From contig JADHWD010000002.1 of the NCBI GenBank assembly GCA_016783645.1, positions 1 through 45,178 on the forward strand: a stretch of DNA of 45,178 nt, read 5' to 3'. This document shows, piece by piece, positions 1 through 8,957 of the stretch (the first letter of the stretch is position 1; each line of letters opens with the position of its first letter). A model generated the notes under the pieces. It was given only the letters and a program-made list of their open reading frames with translations, was not told where the DNA came from and did not search any database. This DNA comes from a bacterium. Its GTDB lineage: Bacteria > Electryoneota > Tariuqbacteria > Tariuqbacterales > JADHWD01. The position numbers and the translations under genes are program-made.

Positions 1-630
1 ATCCATCAGTGGCGGATTCGACCACATAATTTGTGTTGCAACATCCCCAAAGGGGATGAATGTGAATAGCCGTAGGTGAAACCTACGGAAAAGAAAGCCA
101 CATTCATCGACCCTGAAGGGGTCGAACATTTCCGAAATGATAAACAATTACCAACATATTATATGCGTAAATGCAAATATGACACGACACTAGTATGATA
201 TTTAGGTTAGCGTGGGAGTAGATTTAACGATCTCAATTAAGTTAGGTGTATTGACATTCAACATTTGTTCGATTTAAAACAGGAGATTGCCACAAGGCTT
301 TCGTCCGCTGTACAGCGGACATGTCGGGAATCGATTCCGGACAAGCCGGAATGACGGCGTTATGGGGATTATTTACAGATTGAGAAACAATATCAACAAT
401 TAACCGACACCACCAAATTTTCCAGCCTACCCAATTATTCCCCAAGTATAGATACTTACACATCCAATGTAGGAGTCCATCTCTTACATTTCTGTAAGTA
501 TTTGTAATTCATAATGATATATGATTCTATTTTCCTTGAGTCTTGAGCCTTGAGCTTTAAGCCCAGAGCCTAAAATCAAATTTCAAATATCACATATCAA
601 ATTTCAAATATCTTTGGCTAGTATTTTCAT

Positions 631-1671
631 CTAACGCCTCATGAAATCCGCCATACGCGCCAGCGCTCTTTCTCTGCCGAGTCCATCCACAATCTCCCGT
701 CCGCTGGCGCACATCCTGCGCCTTTTGAACTCATCGGCTGATAAACGACTCATCATCCAGCCGATCTCTTCGGGTTCAATAGTGTTGTACCATCCCAGAT
801 TAACCGCCGCTCCTAATCTGCTCATGCTGTCAGCGATGGGATATTGATTATCAGACAGCACCATAGCGGCGCAGGGTAATCCTAAAAAAGCCGCTTCATA
901 TAGTGTTATACCGGCGGCGGTGACCGCTATATCCGCATTGGTCATCAACATCGACATGTCTTTTATACCGCGGTATATATCAATTCCCTTCATTTCACGC
1001 TTGATAAATTCCGCCAGTTCATCATAATGAATATTACTTCGGCCGACAACTATTTGAGCTTTAAATCCGTTATTGATTAACGGTTTCACACCTTTCAGGG
1101 CGATTAATGCGGCGTTTTCTATATCAGCGCCGCCCATAGTGATAAGCAGATTTTCCGCTTTCGACGGATTATAACGCGTCCATCCCAGCCATTTTATGAA
1201 TTCATTCCGCAATAAAATATATTCACTGCCTAATAACAGCGATGCGGCGGGATTGTCCGGCCGGTAAAGAGTTTCATTGGCGTGAGGATTCTGATTTAAA
1301 ATTATATCGGCGTGATATTTTTTATTACAATTGTCATCGTCAATAGCGAGCACTTTTTTACCAGCCAGTTTGACTTCCTTGCGGTAAGCGCTGTTAAAAT
1401 GATAACCATCGATGACTATCCAATCGACATTGCGCCAGCGGGAAAATTCGACTGTCTCGTAAGCGTCATCGGCGCTTCCGAGTTCCGATTCAATTCGGTG
1501 CACTTCAATCCCCTCCCTTCCGAACCTATCTTCGGGAATTTGGGAATCGGCTCCGGTGAGCAGGTGCGCATATCCGCCGCGTTTCAGCGCCGCTTCCGCT
1601 AAAGCTAAGCAGCGCATAATATGTCCTGAACCTATGCGGCTGTCCGCATCCGCGCGTATCAATATTCTCAT
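631..1671 (-). CDS. pseG: UDP-2,4-diacetamido-2,4,6-trideoxy-beta-L-altropyranose hydrolase (PseG-like)
   Basis: 346 aa ORF, N-term [28 protein letters not shown], GT-B-like [15 protein letters not shown]; adjacent to pseC. Confidence 0.88.
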   Translation of the reverse strand: [346 protein letters not shown]

Positions 1672-1796
1672 TCGCTTCTCAAATACTGATTCTGCAATCC
1701 CCGGCGTGAAGGCAGTTCAGCGGGAATAATTACATTGTGAGAAATATCCGGCATTTTAAATCGCTGAATTAAACTATGTAATGTACCATAATTTAA

Positions 1797-2966
1797 TTAA
1801 AGGGCAAATACCGCGCTGTGTTTTCGGACAACTTTCCGCATTTGTTCTATCACAAATTCAATATCTTTTAATGTAAGCGAAGGAAATATCGGAAGGCTGA
1901 TTATCCTTTCATAAGCCGCTTCCGCCGCCGGACATAATCCGTACCCGGTGCGGAATCTATTCCGGTAATATGGATGCAGATGCACCGGTATATAATGGAC
2001 ATTCACTCCTATTCCCGCTTCCCGCAGTTCAGTGAATATCTGCCCTCTATCCGCATCGAGCTCATCTAAATTCAGTTGAATCACATATAAATGATAAGCG
2101 TGCCGCACGGATGATTTCACATTCAAGGGTGAAATCCCCTCAAGCTCGAGGAATTCGCGATTGTATATTTTCGCAATCATCCTGCGATTGGCTATAAAAG
2201 AATCCAGCTTGTGGAGTTGGCTTCGGCCCAAAGCGCATTGAATATCGGTCAATCGGTAATTATAGCCTAAATCCACCATTTCATAATACCAGGATCCCTG
2301 CGAAGCCCGTTTGTGAAAATCAGAGTCGATCCCATGGTTACGGAATCTTCGAGCCCGTTCCGCTAATTTATCATCATTCGTAACTGCCATCCCTCCTTCA
2401 CCAGCGGTGATATGTTTCACCGGATGAAAGCTGAAGACGGTGATATCCGCCAAACATCCGCATTTCTTCCCTTTGTATTCCGCGCCTAAAGAATGGCAGG
2501 CGTCCGAAATTAATAATAAGCCGTATTCATCGGCGATTCTCCGGAGTTCATCATAATCAGCCGGATGACCGGCGTAATCGACCGCTATAATCGCCCGGGT
2601 ATGGGGCGTTATTTTAGATTCTACCAATTCCGGATCAATCAGCAGTGTATCCGGCTGGACATCGGCGAACAGCGGTATCCCGCCCATATAGACCACTGCG
2701 TTGGCGGTGGCGGCGAAAGTGATAGGCGGGACTATCACTTCATCACCAGGTTCAATCCCCGCTGCGAACATCGCTGTATGCAAAGCCGCAGTGCCGCTGG
2801 AAACCGCTATCGCATGTTTGACGCCGACATACTCGGATATCTCCCGCTCGAAGGTCTCCACCATTGGTCCAGTGGTCAGCCAGTCACCTCTTAGGACTTC
2901 CACTACCGCCATTATATCAGCTTTATCAACAAACTGCTTCCCGTAGGGGATGAAGTTCCTTTTCAT
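1797..2966 (-). CDS. pseC: UDP-4-amino-4,6-dideoxy-N-acetyl-beta-L-altrosamine transaminase (PseC-like, DegT/AryC1 family)
   Basis: 389 aa; PYGKQFVDKADIMAVVEVLRGDWLTTGPMVETFE, GTAALHTAM, SFHPVKHITAGEGGMAVTND (PLP lysine). Confidence 0.92.
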   Translation of the reverse strand: MKRNFIPYGKQFVDKADIMAVVEVLRGDWLTTGPMVETFEREISEYVGVKHAIAVSSGTAALHTAMFAAGIEPGDEVIVPPITFAATANAVVYMGGIPLFADVQPDTLLIDPELVESKITPHTRAIIAVDYAGHPADYDELRRIADEYGLLLISDACHSLGAEYKGKKCGCLADITVFSFHPVKHITAGEGGMAVTNDDKLAERARRFRNHGIDSDFHKRASQGSWYYEMVDLGYNYRLTDIQCALGRSQLHKLDSFIANRRMIAKIYNREFLELEGISPLNVKSSVRHAYHLYVIQLNLDELDADRGQIFTELREAGIGVNVHYIPVHLHPYYRNRFRTGYGLCPAAEAAYERIISLPIFPSLTLKDIEFVIEQMRKVVRKHSAVFAL

Positions 2967-3294
2967 CTTTTACCTCTGATTCTAAACGCCAATAATCTTC
3001 ATCGGTGAACCACCATACGTTATTGTCGCTGCTGTAATGGAATCCTTGAGGAACCGGCCGGCCGCCTTCAAGGAAATCCTCGTCCCATTCGTGCAACCGA
3101 TTATCTGGTCTAACTACATAGAAATCATCGAATTCCAGTGCCCGGCGGGATTCATCCTCCGTTAACAGCACTTCATGCAGTTTCTCACCGAGGCGGATTC
3201 CCACCACTTCATGGCGGCATTCCGGGGCTATCGCCATCGCTAAATCCACTATCCGCATACTGGGCAGTTTGGGAACAAAGATTTCACCGCCAAT
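2926..3294 (-). pseudogene. pseB: C-terminal remnant of PseB (UDP-GlcNAc 4,6-dehydratase/5-epimerase); N-terminal about two thirds missing
   Basis: Frame reads GGEIFVPKLPSMRIVDLAMAIAPECRHEVVGIRLGEKLHEVLL...; an in-frame stop precedes GGEIF, and no NAD-binding part was recognised in 3295-3970. Confidence 0.75.
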
Positions 3295-3906
3295 CTATTA
3301 ATGTTCTGTCTTTTCGGTTTTGATGATAGGAAAAAATAGACTTCGGAATCGAGACCTTCCGGAAGTTATTGCCTATGAGAATATTCATGCGGGTATATTG
3401 ACAAACCTTATGTGTTTGATATTACAGCATATATGAACCGCTTCCATATTCTCGGCTCCGGAATCACGCTTTTCCGCTCATAAAAAAGGCAAGCAGTGAG
3501 CCAAAACATGAAACCGGGTGATGTCTGCGGGTGAGGGGAGTTTGACCCGGGATCGGATAAAGCGGTTATAGCGTTAGAACACCCATGTACCGCCGGCGCA
3601 CCACAAATATCGGAATCGTATCTCTATCAGGCGGGGACGCCTGTCAGCATAGCAATGCTATGGATTTGGGGAATTAACATTAAATATTTATAATGGTAAC
3701 CCATAAAACAATAAATTCACAAGAATATTTGCGTTTATTTCTTGAAAATGCTATATTTTATAGGAATTGACACCCACTTACTGAATAACGCCCGCGGGAA
3801 TGTTTTTTTAAAATTTTTTTATCAGCATAAGTTACTATAAAACAACAGTATATAATAATTAAAGTAAAATATTAGATAAAATACTTTAAAAATACTGCGA
3901 AATTAC

Positions 3907-3935
3907 TTGACATTATCAAAATATTTTTTTAGATT
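3907..3935 (+). promoter_or_regulatory. Putative sigma70-type promoter of the dcw cluster
   Basis: TTGACA (3907-3912), 17 nt spacer, TAGATT (3930-3935; 4/6 to TATAAT), just upstream of mraZ. Confidence 0.5.
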
Positions 3936-3938
3936 TTT

Positions 3939-3978
3939 GTGGGTTAGAGTTGCATAAAGTAGGGTATTGTGGGTTAAT
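3939..3978 (+). promoter_or_regulatory. Putative MraZ operator, four 10-bp phased units
   Basis: GTGGGTTAGA GTTGCATAAA GTAGGGTATT GTGGGTTAAT; units 1 and 4 share GTGGGTTA exactly 30 bp apart, immediately before mraZ. Confidence 0.55.
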
Positions 3979-4754
3979 TGCAGGGCCAAGAAGACATATT
4001 ATTCATCGGAAACTTCCTTTATACGCTGGACAACAAGGATCGAATCAACATTCCTTCACGCTGGCGTAAAGAACTTCCTCCTGAATCCGGTGACAGTTTT
4101 GTAATCACCAAAGGATTTGAAACCTGCCTCTACATGTATCCCGCCAACTACTGGTACCATTTCATCTATCGATACCGCAACACTTTCGCCTCGGATCAGG
4201 AAGAAGACCGTAAATTCGCCATCTGGTGCTTGAGGGACGCTAATGAAGTCCAGATGGATAAGCAGGGAAGGATACCTGTCCCCAAGATTCTGCTCCGCTA
4301 TTCCAGGATCAGCAAGGAAGTGAAAATTATCGGCAACCGCAATCGAATCGAGTTATGGAATCCCGATATCTGCGATGAATTTGTGGGTCATGATGACGGT
4401 GTATATAAGAAGAAAGCCGCCAGTTTCGCTTCCGGTCTTTCAGCCATGAATCAAGCGGCGGCGGATTCACCCGGGTTATATCCTCCCCCGTATAATCCAG
4501 CGTCAATGCCCGTTCCCAATCAGCAGGGATATCCTCAATATCCGCCGGTCTATCCATATTACCCGCCGGGTTATCATCCTTATTATCCTTACAATTATAT
4601 GCCCGGGCAGCCTCCGATGCTAACCGGAGGTTACCCGGAACAGCCTTACAAAGGACCTGATAAACCGCCGGCATCCCAAAATCCTAAACCGAATACTAAT
4701 CAACCGCCTTCACAGAATTCTGACCAAAAGAGTGAAGATCCCGAAGGACAGTGA
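3978..4754 (+). CDS. mraZ: MraZ transcriptional regulator with long Pro/Tyr-rich C-terminal extension
   Basis: LFIGNFLYTLDNKDRINIPSRWR and DKQGRIPVPKILLRYSRISKEVKIIGNRNRIELWN (two AbrB-like halves); TTG start; tail PGLYPPPYNPASMPVPNQQGYPQYPPVYPYYPPGYHPYYPYNY. Confidence 0.93.
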   Translation: MQGQEDILFIGNFLYTLDNKDRINIPSRWRKELPPESGDSFVITKGFETCLYMYPANYWYHFIYRYRNTFASDQEEDRKFAIWCLRDANEVQMDKQGRIPVPKILLRYSRISKEVKIIGNRNRIELWNPDICDEFVGHDDGVYKKKAASFASGLSAMNQAAADSPGLYPPPYNPASMPVPNQQGYPQYPPVYPYYPPGYHPYYPYNYMPGQPPMLTGGYPEQPYKGPDKPPASQNPKPNTNQPPSQNSDQKSEDPEGQ

Positions 4755-4881
4755 ATTAAGCATTTATTTTATAGTTGTTTGATATACACATCTTCTGACA
4801 ACAGTTGTATTTGATTCTGTCCCCTTATGTCACTTCAGTCAATTTGCTTTCTTGAACAATAATAAAATCTTAAACTGAATA

Positions 4882-5799
4882 ATGGAAGTAACAGCGCCGC
4901 ACTCTACGGTGATGCTTAATGAAACTATTAAGTTATTAGCTGTCAAACCCGCCGGAGTGTACTTGGACGCTACCGTGGGGACCGGCGGCTGCAGCCGGGC
5001 GATTTTGGATTCACTGAATGAGAATGGGCGGTTGATCTCAATAGATCTCGATGAAGAGGCGCTGAAGATAGTGGAAGCGGAATTAGGGAAAGATTCCCGT
5101 ATCTCCTTGGTACACGGTAATTTCAGCGATTGTAAGATAATTCTCTCACAATTAGGTATTTCAAAATTAGATGGGATGACTGCGGATTTAGGATTATCCA
5201 GCCTTCAGTTAGATAGTCCTCTTAAGGGATTTTCCTACCGCTTCGATGCGCCTTTGGATATGAGATTCGACTCCCGCAGTTCTTACACAGCTTTAGATTT
5301 AATCCGGAATAGTTCCGCACAACAACTGGCGGAGATAATCGCTCGATACGGCGAACAGCGCGGAGCTGTCCGGATAGCAAAAGCGATAAAATCCTGTAAA
5401 CCTGTGGCTACTACTCAATTAGCCGGAATTATCTGCAAAACCGCCCCGCGGGGGAACAGGGATAAAATACTTGCCCGGGTATTCCAAAGTTTCAGAATCG
5501 CTGTCAACCGCGAATTGGAAAATCTGCAGGCTTTCCTGGAGGCTTCATCATCATTACTAAAACCAGGCGGAAGACTGGCAACGCTCTCTTATCACTCGCT
5601 GGAAGACAGGATAGTCAAGAATTTTCTGAAACGGGAATCTTCCGATTGTATCTGCCCGCCCGAAGCTCCGCAATGCGGATGCGGACATCGAGCGCAGTTC
5701 AAAATTATCACCAAAAAACCGGTGACCCCTTCGGAATTGGAAAAAGTGAACAATCCCCGTTCAAGAAGCGCCAAGATGAGGGCTGGCGAAAGAATTTAA
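4882..5799 (+). CDS. rsmH: 16S rRNA (cytosine1402-N4)-methyltransferase RsmH (MraW)
   Basis: 305 aa; HSTVMLNETIKLL, DATVGTGGCSRAIL, GMTADLGLSSLQLD, SYHSLEDRIVKNFL, NNPRSRSAKMRAGERI. Confidence 0.97.
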   Translation: MEVTAPHSTVMLNETIKLLAVKPAGVYLDATVGTGGCSRAILDSLNENGRLISIDLDEEALKIVEAELGKDSRISLVHGNFSDCKIILSQLGISKLDGMTADLGLSSLQLDSPLKGFSYRFDAPLDMRFDSRSSYTALDLIRNSSAQQLAEIIARYGEQRGAVRIAKAIKSCKPVATTQLAGIICKTAPRGNRDKILARVFQSFRIAVNRELENLQAFLEASSSLLKPGGRLATLSYHSLEDRIVKNFLKRESSDCICPPEAPQCGCGHRAQFKIITKKPVTPSELEKVNNPRSRSAKMRAGERI

Positions 5800-5802
5800 C
5801 AG

Positions 5803-5850
5803 TTAAGCGGTTAAGTAGTTAAGTAGTTGAGTAGTAAAGCGGTAAAGTGG
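5803..5850 (+). repeat. 8-bp tandem repeat (TTAAGTRG-type), 6 units
   Basis: ttaagcgg ttaagtag ttaagtag ttgagtag taaagcgg taaagtgg; overlaps the ftsL start codon. Confidence 0.85.
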
Positions 5851-6218
5851 TTAAAAGCGGGAAGATAAAAAAAGACAAGGAAACCGGAGCGTTCTCGCTG
5901 CGAAAGACTCTGGTTTTTTGTTTGCTGATAGGCGGTATCGCATTGGGATTTGTCTGGAAGAAAGCGGCGCTGGATGAAGCCTACCGCCTCCGGCAGAAAC
6001 TGAATGAACAAAATTATAATCTTAAAGCCGAACTGATCGAAGTGAAAATTGTCTGTGATAAAGAAACTTCCTTCCCGGTAATATTGGAGAAGGCGAAAGC
6101 GATGGGATTCAACATTTCCACTAACCGCCCCCGCATCGTCAATTTGTCGTTGAATGATCTGCCGCATGAATTTTTCCGGGAGTATCAAGCATCTTCCACA
6201 AATAATAATGCTGATTAA
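5847..6218 (+). CDS. ftsL: FtsL-like division protein
   Basis: 123 aa; single TM (LRKTLVFCLLIGGIALGFVW) then coiled coil (EAYRLRQKLNEQNYNLKAELIE); located between rsmH and ftsI; GTG start. Confidence 0.8.
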   Translation: MVKSGKIKKDKETGAFSLRKTLVFCLLIGGIALGFVWKKAALDEAYRLRQKLNEQNYNLKAELIEVKIVCDKETSFPVILEKAKAMGFNISTNRPRIVNLSLNDLPHEFFREYQASSTNNNAD

Positions 6219-6427
6219 CACTGTTTGATATTATGTATAATCCCTCACCCGTCCCCGCATGACACTAATACACTGTTATTATTATATATGGTGTCGACTG
6301 CGGGGAGTCGACACCACAATATATGCGATTTTGTAGGGACACGCTATAGCGTGTCCCTACAATCCTGCATATTTATTTTCAGAGTAAACTCTCGTGCGCC
6401 GGCGGCGCGCCACCAAGCATGAAAATA

Positions 6428-6512
6428 GTGCGACCCCTTCAGGGTCGTCAGGATTAATGTTCTACTTCCGTAGGTTTCACCTCCTGCTATTCATGTTTTT
6501 CCCCTTCGGGGA
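6428..6512 (+). repeat. Triple-hairpin dispersed repeat (CGACCCCTTCAGGGTCG / CCGTAGGTTTCACC / CCCCTTCGGGG)
   Basis: Same ordered series at 18596-18675 (+) and about 45-130 (on the - strand). Confidence 0.75.
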
Positions 6513-6513
6513 A

Positions 6514-6534
6514 GGGCGGCCGCAAGGGCCGCCC
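6514..6534 (+). repeat. GGGCGGCC-GCAAG-GGCCGCCC hairpin of the variable-core family
   Basis: Perfect 8-bp stem; other copies at 12514, 13855, 18677, 23673, 28175; all followed by CCTACA. Confidence 0.85.
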
Positions 6535-6626
6535 CTACATTCCCTGATATTTGTGGTGTCATGCGTCCCCGCATGACACTAATTGATATGTCGGGATTGA
6601 GACAATCCCGACTCCATAAATGGCAA

Positions 6627-6693
6627 TCCGGTTTCTCCGAAACCGGGGAATACTGGCAGGTCACACCCGCTGTCAGCGCGCAAGACCTGCCAG
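6627..6693 (-). repeat. Two-hairpin module (CTGGCAGGTC hairpin + CCGGTTTC hairpin)
   Basis: CTGGCAGGTC (6653-6662) / GACCTGCCAG (6684-6693) plus CCGGTTTCTCCGAAACCGG; also at 9216 and 27490. Confidence 0.8.
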
Positions 6694-6779
6694 AACAAGG
6701 TACTAGACCCTAAACATCAGCCCCTAGACCCTATTTTCAAAGTAAATATTGATCATCACTAATTATCCAATGACATTTT

Positions 6780-8861
6780 ATGCGCAGACAGCGGCGTAAA
6801 AAAAGCGGATTACGAGAAGAGCGTCCTTCGTACATGAACCGGGGCAGACTATGGCTTCTTTCCGCTCTATTTATCATTCTGAGTTTCGCAGTGTGGGCTC
6901 GGCTGTTTCAGTTACAGGTATTACTTCATGGCCATTACCATGAACTTGCGGTGAATCAGCGCGGGGACCGTATGGAGATAAAACTGCCCCGGGGCAGGAT
7001 ACTCGACCGTCACGGCGCGGCGCTGGCTCTCAATATCCCCCGTAGTTACTCTTTCGGAGTGCGGCCGTCGGAGGTGAAAGATAAATACAGTCTGGCATCG
7101 AATATATCCAAAGTGACCGGCCGCAGCCGCAATTACTATCTTGACCGTATGCGGACCGATTCACCTTTCATCTGGCTGGAACGGCAGACGGATGCCGATA
7201 AAGCCGGCAGATTGAGTTCCGTGAACGGTTTGATTCAGCAGTGTGAGACCCGCAGATTATATCCCAATGGCGCCGCCACACCCAAAGCTTTGGGATTCGT
7301 CAACCGCGATTGCGAAGGTATCGCCGGTATAGAGGAAATTTTCAATAACAAACTGGAGAGCGCGCCGGGTTATGAGATGACGGTGGAAGACGGATTCGGC
7401 AGAATATACGGTAATCTGAACGGTGCGCGGCAGGAACCGGTGCCGGGATGCAATATCTACACCACCTTCGACTGCGCGGTGCAGGAGATTGTTCTTAGCG
7501 TTCTGAATGAAGCTGTCGCCGGATATGATGCCAAAGGGGGGATGGCGATAGTGATGCTCCCCCGCACCGGCGAGATATTATCCATGGTTTCCACCCCTTT
7601 AAGCGACCCTAATAATCCCGCAAACTCAACTAATGATCATAAGCGTATCAAGCCTGTAGTCAATATCTACGAACCCGGTTCCACTTTTAAATTAGTGCCT
7701 GCGTTAGCCGCTTTGCTGAAAGGTATACCGCTGGATTATAAAGTCGACTGCGAAAACGGGCGTTACCGGATTGGAAGCCATACCATCAAAGATGTCAAAC
7801 CCTATAAAATTTTAAACTTCGAAGAGATCATCGTCAAATCGTCTAACATAGGCATCGCTAAAATCGCTCAGATGGTGGGCCGTAATGAATTATATCATGC
7901 GGCGCGGGATTTGGGATTCGGATGTCCTACCGGGATCGAACTGCCCGGTGAAGCGCGGGGAATTTTATCCCAGCCGTCGGAATGGGACGATTATTTGGCG
8001 GCGACTATAGGTTATGGTCAGGGAGTGTCGGTCAGCGCGTTACAGCTTGCCGCCGCCTATTCCGCCGTCGCTAACGATGGATTGATGTTCAAGCCCCGGA
8101 TAGTGCGCGCTATCGAGAACGCCGAAGGCGAAATATTCATGATAAAACCCACCACTGTCCGCCGGGTGATGTCCACCGAAACCGCCCATACCCTCACAGA
8201 TATTCTGGTAAAAGTCGTCAATGAGGGATCCGGAACCGCCGCCAAGATAGAGGGGATGGTTATCGCCGGTAAAACCGGCACCGCTCAGGTTCCTATTTCC
8301 CGCACCGAGGGTTACAGCCATGAACGGTTCATCAGCTCCTTCATCGGATTCACCCTCGATGAACCGCGGGTGCTCTGTATGGTAGTTCTGGAAGAACCGC
8401 AGAAAGCATATTACGCCTCCACAGTGGCGGCGCCTCAGTTCCGAAAAATCATCGAAAAGATTGTCCCTCTGTTAATCTCAAATGAAAGGTTGAAACAAGG
8501 ACCTCTTTGCGGATTACGCAGGTTTGAGATCGAAGAGATGAAAACACCTAACATGCTGACGCTGCCGCCTGAGAGCGCTTTAGCCGCCGCTAAAGAGGCC
8601 GGTATCAAATGTGTGCTTCTCGGAGACGGAGCTAAAATCACAAGCCAGCAGCCACCGCCGGGAGCTATGTTTATGAAAGGTGATACTTTAACGGTGTACG
8701 CTGGAAAATATGAGAACGCTCACGATGTCGTCGGTATGACGCTCCGCACAGCTGTCAAACGATTGACCGCTATGGGATATGAAGTCAGAGTGAATGGTTC
8801 GGGAGTAGTTAAATCCGCCGATTTCAGCGGCAAATTTTGTACACTCAATTGCATGCTCTAA
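6780..8861 (+). CDS. ftsI: Septal peptidoglycan transpeptidase FtsI/PBP with C-terminal PASTA domains
   Basis: 693 aa; PRGRILDRHGAALA, SxxK EPGSTFKLVPA, SxN KSSNIGIAK, KTG AGKTGTAQV, two PASTA-like repeats at the C-terminus. Confidence 0.95.
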   Translation: MRRQRRKKSGLREERPSYMNRGRLWLLSALFIILSFAVWARLFQLQVLLHGHYHELAVNQRGDRMEIKLPRGRILDRHGAALALNIPRSYSFGVRPSEVKDKYSLASNISKVTGRSRNYYLDRMRTDSPFIWLERQTDADKAGRLSSVNGLIQQCETRRLYPNGAATPKALGFVNRDCEGIAGIEEIFNNKLESAPGYEMTVEDGFGRIYGNLNGARQEPVPGCNIYTTFDCAVQEIVLSVLNEAVAGYDAKGGMAIVMLPRTGEILSMVSTPLSDPNNPANSTNDHKRIKPVVNIYEPGSTFKLVPALAALLKGIPLDYKVDCENGRYRIGSHTIKDVKPYKILNFEEIIVKSSNIGIAKIAQMVGRNELYHAARDLGFGCPTGIELPGEARGILSQPSEWDDYLAATIGYGQGVSVSALQLAAAYSAVANDGLMFKPRIVRAIENAEGEIFMIKPTTVRRVMSTETAHTLTDILVKVVNEGSGTAAKIEGMVIAGKTGTAQVPISRTEGYSHERFISSFIGFTLDEPRVLCMVVLEEPQKAYYASTVAAPQFRKIIEKIVPLLISNERLKQGPLCGLRRFEIEEMKTPNMLTLPPESALAAAKEAGIKCVLLGDGAKITSQQPPPGAMFMKGDTLTVYAGKYENAHDVVGMTLRTAVKRLTAMGYEVRVNGSGVVKSADFSGKFCTLNCML

Positions 8862-8957
8862 TTGCGAGTCAAAAGATTCAAGCAGTGAGCTAAAATAATC
8901 GACATTATAGCGTGTTCGATAGATTGTTTTACAATGAATATAATCCTCCTTAGGCGC

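Noticed and set aside
242-463. 73-aa - strand ORF at the left edge
   Set aside because: No recognisable domain, overlaps repeat-like palindromes, no convincing RBS.
6218-6780. Short ORFs (6225-6422, 6394-6576) in the ftsL-ftsI gap as genes
   Set aside because: They consist almost entirely of dispersed palindromic repeats, and similar pieces recur in other gaps.
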